64,000 bases of DNA from Mycobacterium sp. 852002-50816_SCH5313054-b (GCF_001667185.1 NZ_LZIC01000034.1:1-64000), one strand, 5' to 3'; positions 9,700 through 20,749 are shown, counted from the stretch's first letter. The notes: generated from the sequence alone by a model not told the origin. A program made the numbers and translations.

Positions 9700-11156
9700 T
9701 GAGCGGTCTTGACCCCGTGGGACCGGGCGCGCCCGTGCTGGTGGCCGGCGGCGGCGTCACCGGCAGGGCGGTGCTGGCCGCCCTGACCCGGTTCGGCGCC
9801 GCGCCGACGCTGTGCGACGACGACCCGGCCACGCTGCGCGCCTACGCCGAACAAGGCGTCGCCACCGTGCCGACATCGACGGCGACGGGGCAGATCTCGC
9901 ACTACGCCCTGGTGGTGACCAGCCCCGGGTTCTCCCCGGCCACGCCGCTGCTGGCCGCCGCGGCGACCGCGGGCGTGCCCATCTGGGGCGACGTCGAATT
10001 GGCCTGGCGGCTCGACGCCGCGGGCCACTACGGCCCGCCCCGCCGCTGGCTGGTGGTGACCGGGACGAACGGCAAGACCACCACGACCTCGATGCTGCAC
10101 GCCATGCTGGCCGCCGGTGGCAGAAGCAGCGTGCTGTGCGGCAACATCGGCGATCCGGTCCTGGATGTGCTCGACCGGCCGGCCGACCTGCTGGCCGTCG
10201 AGCTGTCCAGCTTCCAGCTGCACTGGGCGCCCTCGCTGCGGCCCGAGGCCGGCGTCGTCCTCAACATCGCCGAGGATCACCTCGACTGGCACTCCACGAT
10301 GGCCGACTACACCGCGGCGAAGGCCCGGGTCCTGGGCGGCCGGGTGGCCGTGGTCGGGCTGGACGACGCCCGGGCCGCCGCGCTGCTGGCCACCGCCGCC
10401 GCGCCGGTGCGCGCCGGCTTCCGGCTCGGTGAGCCCGGCGCGGGCGAGCTCGGCGTGCGTGACGGCCAATTGATCGACCGCGCCTTCGCCGACGACCTGG
10501 CGCTGCTGGCCGCCGACTCCATCCCGGTGCCGGGCCCGGTCGGCGTGCTCGACGCCCTGGCCGCGGCGGCCCTGGCCCGCAGCGTCGGGGTGCCGCCAGA
10601 AGCCATCGCCGGCGCGGTCGCGTCGTTCCGGGTGGGCCGACACCGGGCCGAGGTCGTCGTCGTCGCCGACGGGGTCACCTACGTCGACGATTCCAAGGCC
10701 ACCAACCCGCACGCCGCCGAAGCGTCGGTGCTGGCCTATCCGCGCGTGGTGTGGGTGGCCGGCGGTTTGCTGAAGGGCGCATCCGTCGATGCCGAAGTCG
10801 CCAGGGTCGCGTCCCGGCTGGTCGGCGCGGTGCTCATCGGCCGGGATCGCGGTCAGGTTGCAGAGGCGTTATCGCGACACGCGCCGGATGTCCCCGTCGT
10901 CCAGGTTGTGACAGGCGAGGATGCTGATATGAATGCGACTGCTGTGGTTTCTGATACAGATGTGACAGAAGTGAGACCTTCGGGTGGGGACCTCGGCGCT
11001 CGCGTCATGACCGCGGCCGTGGCCGCCGCCCGGGAGCTCGCCCAGCCCGGCGACACGGTGCTGCTGGCGCCGGCCGGCGCGTCGTTCGACCAGTTCGCTG
11101 GCTACGCAGCCCGGGGCGACGCGTTCGCCGCCGCCGTGCGCGCGGCGGCCCGGTAG
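9699..11156 (+). CDS. murD: UDP-MurNAc-L-alanine:D-glutamate ligase MurD
   Basis: MurD adds D-glutamate to UDP-MurNAc-L-Ala. The ATP loop [13 protein letters not shown] holds Lys126, followed by [10 protein letters not shown] and the C-terminal-domain motif [14 protein letters not shown]. The ATG at 9699 shares its A with the mraY stop (TGATG), the usual coupled arrangement; this gives 485 residues against about 486 in M. tuberculosis. An in-frame GTG at 9675 lies inside mraY and is less likely. A stretch near 10905-10980 (about residues 403-427) is locally less GC-rich and looks variable. Confidence 0.95.
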   Translation: MSGLDPVGPGAPVLVAGGGVTGRAVLAALTRFGAAPTLCDDDPATLRAYAEQGVATVPTSTATGQISHYALVVTSPGFSPATPLLAAAATAGVPIWGDVELAWRLDAAGHYGPPRRWLVVTGTNGKTTTTSMLHAMLAAGGRSSVLCGNIGDPVLDVLDRPADLLAVELSSFQLHWAPSLRPEAGVVLNIAEDHLDWHSTMADYTAAKARVLGGRVAVVGLDDARAAALLATAAAPVRAGFRLGEPGAGELGVRDGQLIDRAFADDLALLAADSIPVPGPVGVLDALAAAALARSVGVPPEAIAGAVASFRVGRHRAEVVVVADGVTYVDDSKATNPHAAEASVLAYPRVVWVAGGLLKGASVDAEVARVASRLVGAVLIGRDRGQVAEALSRHAPDVPVVQVVTGEDADMNATAVVSDTDVTEVRPSGGDLGARVMTAAVAAARELAQPGDTVLLAPAGASFDQFAGYAARGDAFAAAVRAAAR

Positions 11157-12818
11157 GTGGGCGTGGCTAACGCGCTGACCCGGCGGCTGCGCCGGGGCAA
11201 GGGAAGCAAGGGCGCCGCGCCCGGGCCGGACACCTCCGACTCCTCGGAAGCCCCGGACGTGGAGGCCCCGACGGACGCGATCGAGGCCACCGCCGAACAG
11301 GCCGACGCCAAGGCCCACGCGGGCGCCAAGGCCAGGCTGGCCGCGATGCCGGGCGGTCTGCACAGCCGGTTCGGCGCGTGGCTGGGCCGGCCGATGACGT
11401 CGTTTCACCTGATCGTCGCCGTCACCGGGTTGCTGACGACGCTCGGGCTGACCATGGTGCTGTCCGCCTCGGGCGTGCGCTCCTACGGCGCCGACGGATC
11501 GGCCTGGGTGATCTTCGCCAAGCAGGTCCTGTGGACGGTCGTCGGGCTGATCGCGGCCTACGTCGCGATGCGCGTGTCGGTGCAATTCATCCGGCGCGTG
11601 GCCTTCACCGGCTACCTCATCACCATCATCCTGCTGGTGCTCGTGCTGGTTCCCGGGATCGGCAACCTGGCCAACGGCTCCCGGAAGTGGTTCGTGATCG
11701 CGGGCTTCTCGATGCAGCCCTCCGAGCTGGCCAAGATCGCGTTCGCCATCTGGGGTGCGCACCTGCTGGCGGCCCGGCGCATGGAGCGGGCGTCGCTGCG
11801 GGAGATGCTGATTCCGCTGGTCCCGGCCGCGGTCATCGCGCTGGCGCTGATCGTCGCCCAGCCCGACCTCGGCCAGACGGTGTCGCTGGGCATCATCCTG
11901 CTGGCCCTGCTCTGGTACGCCGGGCTGCCGCTGCGCGTCTTCGTCGCCTCGCTGGCTGCCGTCTTCATGGCCGGCGCGGTCCTGGCGATGTCGGCCGGGT
12001 ACCGCTCGGACCGGGTGCGGTCCTGGATCAACCCCGAGAACGACCCGCAGGACACCGGCTACCAGGCCCGGCAGGCCAAGTTCGCGCTGGCCCACGGCGG
12101 CATCTTCGGCGACGGCCTCGGCCAGGGCGTCGCCAAGTGGAACTACCTGCCCAACGCCCACAACGACTTCATCTTCGCCATCATCGGCGAGGAGCTGGGC
12201 TTCATCGGGGCGTTCGGGCTGCTGGCCCTCTTCGGCCTGTTCGCCTACACCGGGATGCGGATCGCGCGCCGGTCCGCCGACCCGTTCCTGCGGTTGGTGA
12301 CCGCCACCACGACCATGTGGATCCTCGGTCAGGCGTTCATCAACATCGGCTACGTCATCGGCGTGCTGCCGGTTACCGGCCTGCAGCTGCCACTCATCTC
12401 CGCGGGCGGAACATCAACGGCGGCAACGCTCTTCATGATCGGCATCATGGCCAACGCGGCGCGACACGAACCGGAGGCGGTGGCCGCGCTGCGGGCCGGC
12501 CGTGACGACAAGATGAACCAGCTGCTGCGGCTGCCGCTGCCCCGGCCGTACGCGCCGAGCCGCATCGAGTCCTTCCGCGACCGCAAGCGAGACGGTGCGG
12601 CGGCGCCCCGGAAGGCCCCCAAGGCGCCCGGCCGGAAGGCGTCGCGCACCGCCGACAAGCCGCTGCGCAAGGCGTCCGGCCGAACGGCCGGCCGGCCGGC
12701 GCGCCAGTCTGGGGGCGCCCCGCGGGTGCGGGGAGGGCATCATGGATCAAGCCAGCGGTACGCCGGTCAGCGTCCGACACGGCGAGCACGCACATTGGAA
12801 GGTCAGCGTTACGGGTGA
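11157..12818 (+). CDS. ftsW: Septal peptidoglycan glycosyltransferase FtsW
   Basis: FtsW is a SEDS-family polytopic enzyme that polymerises lipid II at the septum with PbpB. After a charged, low-complexity N-terminus of about 75 residues come ten membrane helices, the periplasmic loop [20 protein letters not shown] and the signature [17 protein letters not shown]. The C-terminal tail of about 100 residues is very basic, as in M. tuberculosis, where a cytoplasmic tail contacts FtsZ and PbpB. The start directly abuts the murD stop; GTG 11163 is an alternative. The stop overlaps murG by four bases. Confidence 0.95.
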   Translation: MGVANALTRRLRRGKGSKGAAPGPDTSDSSEAPDVEAPTDAIEATAEQADAKAHAGAKARLAAMPGGLHSRFGAWLGRPMTSFHLIVAVTGLLTTLGLTMVLSASGVRSYGADGSAWVIFAKQVLWTVVGLIAAYVAMRVSVQFIRRVAFTGYLITIILLVLVLVPGIGNLANGSRKWFVIAGFSMQPSELAKIAFAIWGAHLLAARRMERASLREMLIPLVPAAVIALALIVAQPDLGQTVSLGIILLALLWYAGLPLRVFVASLAAVFMAGAVLAMSAGYRSDRVRSWINPENDPQDTGYQARQAKFALAHGGIFGDGLGQGVAKWNYLPNAHNDFIFAIIGEELGFIGAFGLLALFGLFAYTGMRIARRSADPFLRLVTATTTMWILGQAFINIGYVIGVLPVTGLQLPLISAGGTSTAATLFMIGIMANAARHEPEAVAALRAGRDDKMNQLLRLPLPRPYAPSRIESFRDRKRDGAAAPRKAPKAPGRKASRTADKPLRKASGRTAGRPARQSGGAPRVRGGHHGSSQRYAGQRPTRRARTLEGQRYG

Positions 12819-14020
12819 ACGGCACGATCAGACAGCCGACCGGCGGGCTGGGGGGAAACCCCTCGCCCGCCGGTGCCGCATCATCGGCCAATGCGGTCCT
12901 GTCGGTCGTGCTGGCCGGCGGCGGCACGGCCGGCCACGTCGAGCCCGCGATGGCCGTCGCCGACGCGCTCAGCGCGCTGGATCCCCAGGTCCGCATCACC
13001 GCGCTGGGCACCCGACGCGGGCTTGAGACCCGGTTGGTGCCCGAGCGCGGCTATCCCCTCGAGCTGATCACGCCGGTCCCGCTGCCCCGAAAACCCAGCG
13101 GTGACCTGGCGCGGCTGCCACCCCGGGTGTGGCGCGCGGTCCGGGAAGCCCGCGCGGTGCTCGACGCCGTCCACGCCGACGTGGTGATCGGTTTCGGGGG
13201 CTACGTCGCCGTGCCGGCCTACCTGGCCGCGCGCGGCGGGCTCGGTCGCAGGCGGCGCGTCCCGGTGGTGATTCACGAGGCCAACGCCCGCGCCGGGCTG
13301 GCCAACCGGGTCGGCGCCCGCGGCGCCGCCCGGGTGCTGTCGGCGGTGCCGGATTGCGGCCTGCCACGCGCCGAGGTGGTCGGCGTGCCGATCCGGGCGA
13401 CGCTCACCGCGTTCGACCGTGCGGCGTTGCGCGCCGAGGCCCGCCGGCACTTCGGTTTCGCCGACGACGCGCGGGTGCTGCTGGTGTTCGGCGGCTCCCA
13501 GGGCGCCGTGTCGCTCAACCGGGCCGTCTCCGGGGCGGCCGCCGACCTGGCCGCCGCGGGTGTGAGCGTGCTGCACGCGCACGGACCCAAGAACACCCTC
13601 GACCTGCGCGCGCCCGGCCCCGGCGACCCGCCCTACGTGGCGGTGCCCTACCTCGACCGGATGGACCTGGCCTACGCCGCCGCGGACCTCGCGATCTGCC
13701 GGTCCGGGGCGATGACGGTCGCCGAAGTCTCGGCCGTCGGCCTGCCGGCCATCTACGTGCCGCTGCCGATCGGCAACGGCGAACAACGGCTCAACGCGTT
13801 GCCGGTGGTCAACGGCGGTGGCGGCATCATCGTCACCGACGCGGACCTCACGCCGGCCCTGGTCGCCCGGGAGGTGGCCGGGCTGCTGAACGACCCGCCG
13901 CGGCTGGCGGCGATGACGGCGGCCGCCGCCCGGGTTGGACACCCCGACGCGGCGCGCCAGGTGGCCCAGGCGGCGCTGGACATCGCGCGACGGGCGCGGG
14001 TCGGCGGGAGAAAGACGTGA
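12815..14020 (+). CDS. murG: N-acetylglucosaminyltransferase MurG
   Basis: MurG adds GlcNAc to lipid I, making lipid II at the membrane surface. This GT-B enzyme shows the N-terminal glycine loop [30 protein letters not shown], the linker [10 protein letters not shown], and the UDP-GlcNAc-binding [18 protein letters not shown] with the GEQRLNA motif. The length is 401 residues. It starts at a GTG overlapping the ftsW stop and ends overlapping murC, each by four bases. Confidence 0.95.
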   Translation: MNGTIRQPTGGLGGNPSPAGAASSANAVLSVVLAGGGTAGHVEPAMAVADALSALDPQVRITALGTRRGLETRLVPERGYPLELITPVPLPRKPSGDLARLPPRVWRAVREARAVLDAVHADVVIGFGGYVAVPAYLAARGGLGRRRRVPVVIHEANARAGLANRVGARGAARVLSAVPDCGLPRAEVVGVPIRATLTAFDRAALRAEARRHFGFADDARVLLVFGGSQGAVSLNRAVSGAAADLAAAGVSVLHAHGPKNTLDLRAPGPGDPPYVAVPYLDRMDLAYAAADLAICRSGAMTVAEVSAVGLPAIYVPLPIGNGEQRLNALPVVNGGGGIIVTDADLTPALVAREVAGLLNDPPRLAAMTAAAARVGHPDAARQVAQAALDIARRARVGGRKT

Positions 14021-15486
14021 CCGCCGAGCAGCTGCCGCCCGAGCTGCGGCGGGTGCACATGGTCGGCATCGGCGGAGCCGGAATGTCGGGCATCGCCCGC
14101 ATCCTGCTGGACCGGGGCGGGCTGGTGTCGGGGTCCGACGCCAAGGAGTCGCGCGGCCTGCACGCGCTGCGGGCCCGGGGCGCGCTGATCCGCATCGGCC
14201 ACGACGCGTCGTCGCTGGATCAGTTGCCGGGCGGCGTCACCGCGGTCATCACCACCCACGCCGCCATCCCGAAGACCAACCCCGAGCTGGTCGAGGCCCG
14301 CCGGCGCGGCATCCCGGTGATCTTGCGACCGGCCGTGCTGGCCAAGCTGATGGCCGGGCGCACCACGCTGATGGTCACCGGCACGCACGGGAAGACGACG
14401 ACGACGTCGATGCTGATCGTGGCCCTGCAGCACTGCGGGCGGGACCCGTCGTTCGCCGTCGGCGGCGACCTGGGGGAGGCCGGCACCAACGCCCACCACG
14501 GCAGCGGCGACTGCTTCGTCGCCGAGGCCGACGAAAGCGACGGCTCGCTGCTGGAGTACGCGCCCGACGTCGCGGTCGTCACCAACATCGAGAACGATCA
14601 CCTGGACTTCTACGGCAGCGCCGACGCGTACGTCGGGGTGTTCGACTCGTTCGTGGAGCGGCTCACCCCCGGCGGGGCGCTCGTCGTGTGCACCGACGAC
14701 CCGGGGGCCGCGGCGCTGGCCGACCGCACCGCGGAGCTGGGCATCCGGGTGCTGCGCTACGGCTCGGGCGGTGCAGGGTTGGCGGCCACGCTGCTGTCGT
14801 GGGACCAGCAGGGCACCGGGGCGGTCGCCCACATCCAACTGGCGCCGGAGCCCCACCCGCGGGTGATGCGGCTGTCGGTGCCCGGGCGGCACATGGCGCT
14901 CAACGCCCTGGGTGCGCTGCTGGCGGCGATCGAGATCGGCGCCGAGGCCGATGCGGTGCTCGACGGGCTGGCCGGGTTCGAGGGCGTGCGCCGCCGGTTC
15001 GAACTGGTCGGAGTCTCGGGACCCGGCCAGGCCGCGGTGCGGGTGTTCGACGACTACGCCCACCACCCCACGGAGATCGCCGCCACGCTCGCGGCGGTTC
15101 GCGCGCTGCTCGAGCAGGGCGGCGAGGGCCGCTGCATCGTGGTGTTTCAGCCCCATTTATATTCGCGCACAAAGGCTTTCGCGGCCGATTTCGGTCGCGC
15201 GCTGGACGCCGCCGACGAGGTCTTCGTCCTGGACGTCTACGGAGCCCGCGAACAACCGCTCACCGGTGTCAGCGGCGCCAGCGTCGCCGAGCACGTCAGC
15301 GTCCCGGTGCGCTACCTGCCGGACTTCTCGGCGGTCGCCGAGGTGGTCGCCGCGGCCGCGGGCCCCGGCGACGTCGTCGTCACGATGGGCGCGGGCGACG
15401 TGACCCTGCTGGGTCCCGAGATCGTGACCGCGCTGCGGGTGCGGGCCAACCGCAGCGCGCCGGGCCGGCCGGGGGTCCTGCGATGA
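14017..15486 (+). CDS. murC: UDP-N-acetylmuramate:L-alanine ligase MurC
   Basis: MurC adds L-alanine to UDP-MurNAc, the first peptide step. It carries [17 protein letters not shown] at the N-terminus, the ATP loop [13 protein letters not shown] with Lys126, [10 protein letters not shown] and the C-terminal [10 protein letters not shown] motif. The GTG at 14017 overlaps the murG stop by four bases and gives 489 residues, close to 494 in M. tuberculosis. The frame is open far upstream within murG, but that part is only a shadow. Confidence 0.95.
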   Translation: MTAEQLPPELRRVHMVGIGGAGMSGIARILLDRGGLVSGSDAKESRGLHALRARGALIRIGHDASSLDQLPGGVTAVITTHAAIPKTNPELVEARRRGIPVILRPAVLAKLMAGRTTLMVTGTHGKTTTTSMLIVALQHCGRDPSFAVGGDLGEAGTNAHHGSGDCFVAEADESDGSLLEYAPDVAVVTNIENDHLDFYGSADAYVGVFDSFVERLTPGGALVVCTDDPGAAALADRTAELGIRVLRYGSGGAGLAATLLSWDQQGTGAVAHIQLAPEPHPRVMRLSVPGRHMALNALGALLAAIEIGAEADAVLDGLAGFEGVRRRFELVGVSGPGQAAVRVFDDYAHHPTEIAATLAAVRALLEQGGEGRCIVVFQPHLYSRTKAFAADFGRALDAADEVFVLDVYGAREQPLTGVSGASVAEHVSVPVRYLPDFSAVAEVVAAAAGPGDVVVTMGAGDVTLLGPEIVTALRVRANRSAPGRPGVLR

Positions 15487-16412
15487 CCGAGCCGGACCAG
15501 CCCACCCCGGCCGGCCCCGAGCAGGCCGACGGCGTGATCACCGAACCGATCGCGACCGGCGCGGGTGACGACGCGGCGCCGGCCGAGGAGGCCGAATTCG
15601 AGGGGCCACGCCGGCGGGCCCGCCGCGAACGGGCCGAGCGCCGCGCCGCGCAGGACCGCGCGCGGGCCATCGAGGAGGCTCGCCGCGAGGCCAAGCGCCG
15701 GGCCACCGGGCGCATCGTCAACCAACCCAAACCCGCCGCGCGGGGCGTCGTCCGCGGCCTGAAAATGCTGCTCGGCAGCGTCATCGTGGCCGTCGTCGGC
15801 GTCGGCCTCGGGCTCATCCTCTACTTCACGCCGGCGATGTCGGCGCGCAACATCGTCGTCACCGGGATCGGCACGGTGACGCGCGAGGAGGTGCTCGATG
15901 CGGCGCGGGTGCGGCCCGGAACGCCGCTGCTGCAGATCAACACCAACCAGGTCGCCGAGCGCGTGGCCGCCATCCGGCGGGTGGCCAGTGCCCGGGTGCA
16001 ACGCCAGTACCCGTCGGCGCTGCGCATCACCATCGTCGAGCGAGTCCCGTTGGTGGTCAAGGACTTTCCGGACGGCCCGCACCTGTTCGACCGCGACGGC
16101 GTCGACTTCGCGACCGGCCCGCCGCCGCCGGCGCTGCCCTACCTCGACGTGGCCGATCCGGGGCCCAACGACCCGGCGACCAAGGCCGCCCTGCAGGTGC
16201 TGATCGCCCTGCGCCCCGAGGTTGCGGGCCAGGTGGGCCGCATCGCGGCCCCGTCGGTGGCCTCGATCACCCTGACGCTGGGCGACGGTCGGGTGGTGAT
16301 CTGGGGGACCACCGACCGCACCGACGAGAAGGCCGAAAAGCTGGCCGCGCTGTTGACGCAGCCCGGCAAGACCTACGACGTGTCCAGCCCCGACCTGCCG
16401 ACCGTCAAGTAG
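15483..16412 (+). CDS. ftsQ: Cell division protein FtsQ
   Basis: FtsQ is a bitopic divisome scaffold joining FtsL/FtsB to late proteins. The first 95 residues are cytoplasmic and charged (many Arg, Glu and Ala). A membrane segment follows (about 98-118, [17 protein letters not shown]), then a POTRA domain (about 122-195, with the [16 protein letters not shown] and [17 protein letters not shown] strands) and the FtsQ beta domain. The 309-residue length is close to 314 in M. tuberculosis. The ATG overlaps the murC stop by four bases; this ends the tightly overlapped chain. Confidence 0.94.
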   Translation: MTEPDQPTPAGPEQADGVITEPIATGAGDDAAPAEEAEFEGPRRRARRERAERRAAQDRARAIEEARREAKRRATGRIVNQPKPAARGVVRGLKMLLGSVIVAVVGVGLGLILYFTPAMSARNIVVTGIGTVTREEVLDAARVRPGTPLLQINTNQVAERVAAIRRVASARVQRQYPSALRITIVERVPLVVKDFPDGPHLFDRDGVDFATGPPPPALPYLDVADPGPNDPATKAALQVLIALRPEVAGQVGRIAAPSVASITLTLGDGRVVIWGTTDRTDEKAEKLAALLTQPGKTYDVSSPDLPTVK

Positions 16413-16525
16413 CCGAGCAGGTCGGCAGCGCCGGCGCGCGACCAAAAAATTTGCGTGCGGCGCGTCGGCGCGCCTGCGGGATAAGCGCGCGTGCTACCCA
16501 TACCGTTCTGTTTGCGCGGAACTAC

Positions 16526-16548
16526 TTGACATAACTCTAACTCTATGG
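16526..16548 (+). promoter_or_regulatory. Candidate ftsZ promoter element
   Basis: The 195-base ftsQ-ftsZ gap contains a perfect TTGACA at 16526-16531 in a locally AT-rich tract (aactctaactctatggtt). A TATGGT hexamer follows after only 12 bases, so the spacing is short for a normal sigma-A promoter and the exact -10 is uncertain. The same tract occurs ahead of ftsZ in M. tuberculosis as I recall it. Independent transcription of ftsZ is likely. Confidence 0.45.
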
Positions 16549-16607
16549 TTGAGGTTGAGGGTTTGCCAGGCCGACACACCGAGTCCCACCAGGGAGGAAG
16601 ACGAATG

Positions 16608-17759
16608 ATGACCCCCCCGCACAATTACTTGGCCGTTATCAAGGTTGTGGGTATCGGTGGCGGCGGCGTCAACGCCGTCAACCGGATGATCGAACAGGGC
16701 CTCAAGGGCGTGGAGTTCATCGCGATCAACACCGACGCCCAGGCGCTGTTGATGAGCGACGCCGACGTCAAGCTCGACGTCGGACGCGATTCCACCCGCG
16801 GGCTGGGCGCCGGCGCCGACCCCGAGGTCGGGCGCCGGGCCGCCGAGGACGCCAAGGACGAGATCGAGGAGCTGCTGCGCGGCGCCGACATGGTGTTCGT
16901 CACCGCCGGCGAGGGCGGCGGCACCGGCACGGGCGGGGCGCCCGTCGTCGCCAGCATCGCCCGGAAGCTGGGCGCGCTGACCGTCGGCGTGGTCACCCGG
17001 CCGTTCTCGTTCGAGGGCAAACGGCGAGGCAATCAGGCCGAAACCGGCATCGCCTCGCTGCGCGAGAGCTGCGACACGCTCATCGTCATCCCCAACGACC
17101 GGCTGCTGCAGATGGGCGACGCCGCGGTGTCGCTGATGGACGCGTTCCGCAGCGCCGACGAGGTGCTGCTCAACGGCGTGCAGGGCATCACGGACCTGAT
17201 CACCACGCCGGGCCTGATCAACGTCGACTTCGCCGACGTCAAGGGCATCATGTCCGGCGCCGGCACCGCGCTGATGGGTATCGGCTCGGCGCGCGGCGAG
17301 GGCCGGTCGCTCAAGGCCGCCGAGATCGCCATCAACTCCCCGCTGCTGGAAGCGTCGATGGAGGGTGCGCAGGGCGTGCTGATGTCGATCGCCGGCGGCA
17401 GCGACCTGGGCCTGTTCGAGATCAACGAGGCGGCCTCGCTGGTGCAGGACGCCGCCCACCAGGACGCCAACATCATCTTCGGCACCGTGATCGACGACTC
17501 GCTGGGCGACGAGGTGCGCGTCACCGTCATCGCCGCGGGCTTCGAAGCCGCCGGACCGGGGCGCAAGCCGGTCACCGGGGCCGGCGCCGCCGACAAGGGC
17601 GGCGCCCACCGCATCGAGGCGGCGAAGTCCGGCAAGCTCAGCTCCACGTTGTTCGAGCCCGTCGACGCGGTCAGCGTTCCGGTTCACACCAACGGTTCGA
17701 CGCTGAATATCGGCGGCGACGACGACGACGTCGACGTGCCGCCCTTCATGCGCCGCTGA
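16608..17759 (+). CDS. ftsZ: Cell division GTPase FtsZ
   Basis: FtsZ is the tubulin homologue that forms the division ring. The GTP-binding signature [10 protein letters not shown] (about 103-112), [14 protein letters not shown] near the start, and the T7-loop region ([11 protein letters not shown]) that completes the catalytic site are all present. The C-terminus ends [13 protein letters not shown], the acidic tail used by SepF and FtsW in mycobacteria. ATG 16605 and ATG 16608 are adjacent; 16608 matches [10 protein letters not shown] of orthologues, with GGGAGG upstream. The product is 383 residues and nearly identical to M. tuberculosis FtsZ apart from a short linker difference near residue 325. 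Confidence 0.97.
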   Translation: MTPPHNYLAVIKVVGIGGGGVNAVNRMIEQGLKGVEFIAINTDAQALLMSDADVKLDVGRDSTRGLGAGADPEVGRRAAEDAKDEIEELLRGADMVFVTAGEGGGTGTGGAPVVASIARKLGALTVGVVTRPFSFEGKRRGNQAETGIASLRESCDTLIVIPNDRLLQMGDAAVSLMDAFRSADEVLLNGVQGITDLITTPGLINVDFADVKGIMSGAGTALMGIGSARGEGRSLKAAEIAINSPLLEASMEGAQGVLMSIAGGSDLGLFEINEAASLVQDAAHQDANIIFGTVIDDSLGDEVRVTVIAAGFEAAGPGRKPVTGAGAADKGGAHRIEAAKSGKLSSTLFEPVDAVSVPVHTNGSTLNIGGDDDDVDVPPFMRR

Positions 17760-17769
17760 GGGTCTCAAT

Positions 17770-18573
17770 TTGCTTGCCAGTGCGCGACAAACCGGCCGCG
17801 GCCGGATGGCGCTGCCCGCTGGCGGGCGCGGCGCTTCGGATACTGGTCACGTGAGCGTTCGCATAAGGCGGGTGACGACCACCCGCGCGGGCGGTGTCTC
17901 GGCGCCGCCGTTCGACACCTTCAACCTCGGCGACCACGTCGGGGACGACCCCGCCGCGGTGGCCGCGAACCGCAAGCGCCTGGCCGCGGCCCTGGGCCTG
18001 CGCGCCGACCGGCCCGGCCGCGATCGGATCGTGTGGATGAACCAGGTGCACGGTGATCGGGTCGAGGCGGTCGACGGCCCGCGGGGCGCCGCGGTCGAGG
18101 ACACCGACGCGTTGGTGACCGGAACGGCGCGCCTGGCGCTGGCGGTGGTCACCGCCGACTGCGTTCCGGTGCTGCTGGCCGACGCGCGCGCCGGTGTGGT
18201 CGCGGCCGCGCACGCCGGCCGCGTCGGCGCCCAGCGCGGGGTGGTGGCGCGCACGGTCGAGGCGATGGTGGCCCGCGGCGCGCAGGCCGGCGACATCTCG
18301 GCGCTGCTCGGCCCTGCGGTCAGCGGCCGCAACTACGAGGTGCCCGCCGCGATGGCCGACGAGGTGGAGGCGGCGTTGCCGGGCAGCCGCACCACCACCG
18401 CGGCCGGCACCCCCGGACTCGACCTGCGCGCCGGAATCGCTTGCCAGCTGCGCGATTTGGGCGTCACGGCGATCGACGTCGATCCACGCTGCACGGTGGA
18501 CGACCCGGCGCTGTTCAGTCATCGCCGGGACGCCCCGACCGGGCGGCTGGCCTCGCTGATCTGGATGGAGTGA
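17770..18573 (+). CDS. pgeF: Peptidoglycan editing factor PgeF (YfiH family)
   Basis: This is the Rv2149c orthologue, a multicopper-oxidase-like fold protein of the YfiH/DUF152 family. The E. coli member removes L-Ser wrongly built into UDP-MurNAc; some members are purine nucleoside phosphorylases. Metal-site residues are visible: His in NQVHGDRV, Cys in VTADCVPV and His in AAAHAGRVGAQRG. I start at TTG 17770, ten bases after ftsZ, because GAGGG precedes it by eight bases and the N-terminal residues resemble M. tuberculosis. GTG 17851 would give a 241-residue core. Its place just after ftsZ is typical of actinobacteria. Confidence 0.9.
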   Translation: MLASARQTGRGRMALPAGGRGASDTGHVSVRIRRVTTTRAGGVSAPPFDTFNLGDHVGDDPAAVAANRKRLAAALGLRADRPGRDRIVWMNQVHGDRVEAVDGPRGAAVEDTDALVTGTARLALAVVTADCVPVLLADARAGVVAAAHAGRVGAQRGVVARTVEAMVARGAQAGDISALLGPAVSGRNYEVPAAMADEVEAALPGSRTTTAAGTPGLDLRAGIACQLRDLGVTAIDVDPRCTVDDPALFSHRRDAPTGRLASLIWME

Positions 18574-18577
18574 CGGC

Positions 18578-19360
18578 ATGGCGGGGGACATGCTGGCCCA
18601 CGACCATGGCGACCGCGAATCCGAATTGACGCACGCGTTGGCCGCCGTGCGATCGCGACTTGCGGCGGCCGCGGAAGCGGCGGGTCGCAATGTCAGCGAA
18701 ATTGAACTTCTACCAATTACCAAATTCTTTCCAGCAACCGATGTTGCGACTTTGTCTCGATTGGGTTGTCGGTGCGTTGGCGAATCGCGCGATCAGGAAG
18801 CCACGGCGAAGGCCGCCGAAGTCGCTCGGTTGGCCGGTAGTTCCGGGCGAGACGACTTGCGGAATATGCACTGGCACATGGTGGGCCGGATTCAACGGAA
18901 CAAGGCGCGCTCACTGGCGCAGTGGGCCCACACCGCCCACTCGATCGACAGCACCCGCCTGGTCACCGCGCTCGACCGGGCGGTGTCGGCGGCGCTGGCC
19001 GACGGGCGCCGGGAGGAGCCGCTGCGCGTCTATGTCGAGGTCAGCCTGGACGGCGACGTGTCGCGGGGCGGCGTCGACATCACCGCGACCGGCGCCGTCG
19101 ACGAGGTCTGCGCGCAGGTCGAGGAATCCCCGGGCCTGGAGCTGCTGGGGCTGATGGGCATCCCGCCGCTGGACTGGGACCCCGCTCGGGCCTTCGACCT
19201 GCTGCGATCCGAACACCGCCGGGTGCTGGATTCGCACCCGAACGCGCTGGGACTGTCCGCCGGCATGTCCAACGACTTCGAAATAGCCGTCAAACATGGT
19301 TCGACATGTGTGCGTGTCGGTACCGCGCTATTGGGTCCGAGGCGGCTACCGTCACCGTGA
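18578..19360 (+). CDS. YggS/PROSC-family PLP homeostasis protein
   Basis: This 260-residue protein belongs to the YggS (PLPBP) family, single-domain alanine-racemase-like proteins that bind pyridoxal phosphate and buffer vitamin B6 without known catalysis. The PLP lysine is Lys49 in LLPITKFFP. The conserved HMVGRIQRNKA and the phosphate-binding GLSAGMSNDFEIAVKHGSTCVRVGT end motif (given here only as SAGMSNDFEIA and VRVGTALLG) are intact. It lies between pgeF and sepF, its standard place in Gram-positive cell division loci. Bases 18690-18790, encoding the lysine region, are clearly less GC-rich than the rest. Confidence 0.92.
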   Translation: MAGDMLAHDHGDRESELTHALAAVRSRLAAAAEAAGRNVSEIELLPITKFFPATDVATLSRLGCRCVGESRDQEATAKAAEVARLAGSSGRDDLRNMHWHMVGRIQRNKARSLAQWAHTAHSIDSTRLVTALDRAVSAALADGRREEPLRVYVEVSLDGDVSRGGVDITATGAVDEVCAQVEESPGLELLGLMGIPPLDWDPARAFDLLRSEHRRVLDSHPNALGLSAGMSNDFEIAVKHGSTCVRVGTALLGPRRLPSP

Positions 19361-19426
19361 GTAGTCACTGTAGTCACATCTTCATCACAGACACCAATAT
19401 TCCCAGGGGCTAGAAGGGTTTACGCG

Positions 19427-20086
19427 ATGAGCACACTGCACAAAGTCAAGGCCTACTTCGGTATGGCTCCGATGGAGGACTACGACGACGAGTACTACGA
19501 CGACCGGGCTCCCTCCCGCGGTTTCCCGCGCCCCCGGTTCGACGACGGCTATGGGCGTTTGGAAGGCCGCTACGACGGGCGCGACTACGACGACCCGCGG
19601 GGCGAGCCGGCCGACTACGCGCCGCCGACCGGCGGCTACCGCGGCGGCTACGCGGACGACGGCCGCTACGGCCCCGTGCATCCGCGCGAGTTCGAACGGC
19701 CCGAGATGAGCCGTCCGCGCCTCGGTTCGTGGTTGCGCAATTCCACCCGCGGCGCGCTGGCGATGGACCCGCGCCGGATGGCGATGCTGTTCGAGGAAGG
19801 CAGCCCACTGTCGAAGATCACTACGCTGCGGCCCAAGGACTACAGCGAGGCGCGCACCATCGGCGAGCGGTTCCGCGACGGCACCCCGGTGATCATGGAC
19901 CTGGTGTCGATGGACAACGCCGACGCCAAGCGGCTGGTCGACTTCGCCGCCGGCCTGGCCTTCGCGTTGCGCGGGTCGTTCGACAAGGTCGCGACCAAGG
20001 TGTTCCTGCTGTCGCCGGCCGATGTCGACGTCTCGCCGGAGGAGCGTCGCCGGATCGCCGAGACCGGCTTCTACGCCTACCAGTAG
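19427..20086 (+). CDS. sepF: Cell division protein SepF
   Basis: SepF is the membrane-linked FtsZ anchor of actinobacteria. The N-terminus [15 protein letters not shown] forms the expected amphipathic membrane-binding helix. An acidic, tyrosine and arginine-rich disordered linker follows (about 16-100), then the SepF core (about 125-210, [20 protein letters not shown] onward, with [20 protein letters not shown]). The 219-residue length matches M. tuberculosis SepF. It has its own 66-base leader after yggS. Confidence 0.95.
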   Translation: MSTLHKVKAYFGMAPMEDYDDEYYDDRAPSRGFPRPRFDDGYGRLEGRYDGRDYDDPRGEPADYAPPTGGYRGGYADDGRYGPVHPREFERPEMSRPRLGSWLRNSTRGALAMDPRRMAMLFEEGSPLSKITTLRPKDYSEARTIGERFRDGTPVIMDLVSMDNADAKRLVDFAAGLAFALRGSFDKVATKVFLLSPADVDVSPEERRRIAETGFYAYQ

Positions 20087-20204
20087 ACGCACCCGTTCCG
20101 CCCGCTAGCGGGGTCGGCGCACGTGAGATGTGTGCCCGCACCCGAGAATCGGTACGCTGGCGCCTGACATTCGGGTCATCTCATCGGTTAGGTCGGGGCT
20201 CCAG

Positions 20205-20498
20205 TTGGTGCTGTTTTTTCAGATCCTTGGATTTGCGCTGTTCATCTTCTGGCTGCTGCTCATCGCCCGGGTCGTCGTCGAGTTCATCCGCTCGTTCAGC
20301 CGTGACTGGCATCCCACCGGCCTGACCGTGGTGATCCTCGAGATCATCATGTCGATCACCGACCCGCCGGTGAAACTGCTGCGGCGCCTGATTCCGCAGC
20401 TCACCATCGGTGCGGTGCGCTTCGACCTGTCGATCATGGTGCTGCTGCTGGTCGCGTTCATCGGCATGCAACTGGCGTTCGGCGCTGCGCAGACATGA
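20205..20498 (+). CDS. YggT-family membrane protein
   Basis: This is the Rv2146c orthologue, about 97 residues, with two hydrophobic segments (residues about 2-25, FFQILGFALFIFWLLLIARVV, and about 70-92, LSIMVLLLVAFIGMQLAF) joined by the YggT signature DPPVKLLRRLIP. YggT proteins sit between sepF and divIVA in many Gram-positives and help division or osmotic tolerance. TTG 20205 is chosen by alignment with the 96-residue M. tuberculosis protein; GTG 20208 is equally possible, and no strong ribosome site helps. Confidence 0.85.
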   Translation: MVLFFQILGFALFIFWLLLIARVVVEFIRSFSRDWHPTGLTVVILEIIMSITDPPVKLLRRLIPQLTIGAVRFDLSIMVLLLVAFIGMQLAFGAAQT

Positions 20499-20568
20499 GC
20501 CCTGCCGCAACGACCGGGCCCAAAGCCGGGAGACGGTTCGGCCACGTTTTAGTGTCGGTTCGGCCGCC

Positions 20569-20645
20569 GCAATTTAAAAATTTTAAGGGTTTGGATTTTA
20601 TTGGTCTTAGTGTGTGAAATTGGGTCTTAATTATTGGGCAATCGG
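20569..20645 (+). promoter_or_regulatory. AT-rich tract upstream of wag31
   Basis: About 75 bases here are far richer in A and T than the surroundings, opening with runs such as aatttaaaaattttaa. Two similar units, ATTGGTCTTAG at 20600 and ATTGGGTCTTAA at 20619, lie 19 bases apart. The tract occupies the middle of the 251-base yggT-wag31 gap, about 105 to 180 bases before the wag31 start. It probably holds the wag31 promoter, but I cannot pick one -35/-10 pair with confidence. Confidence 0.45.
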
Positions 20646-20749
20646 CTACCGCCGAGTCTGGTGTGACAGGATGGACGGCAGTTGCACGACGGCAACCACT
20701 CCGTTCTACACTTTCCAGATCGTTTGACAGGAACTCGAGGGGACGAACA

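Noticed and set aside
20734-20739. Perfect TTGACA before wag31 as a -35 element
   Set aside because: It lies only ten bases before the start codon, leaving no room for a -10 element and a leader for wag31.
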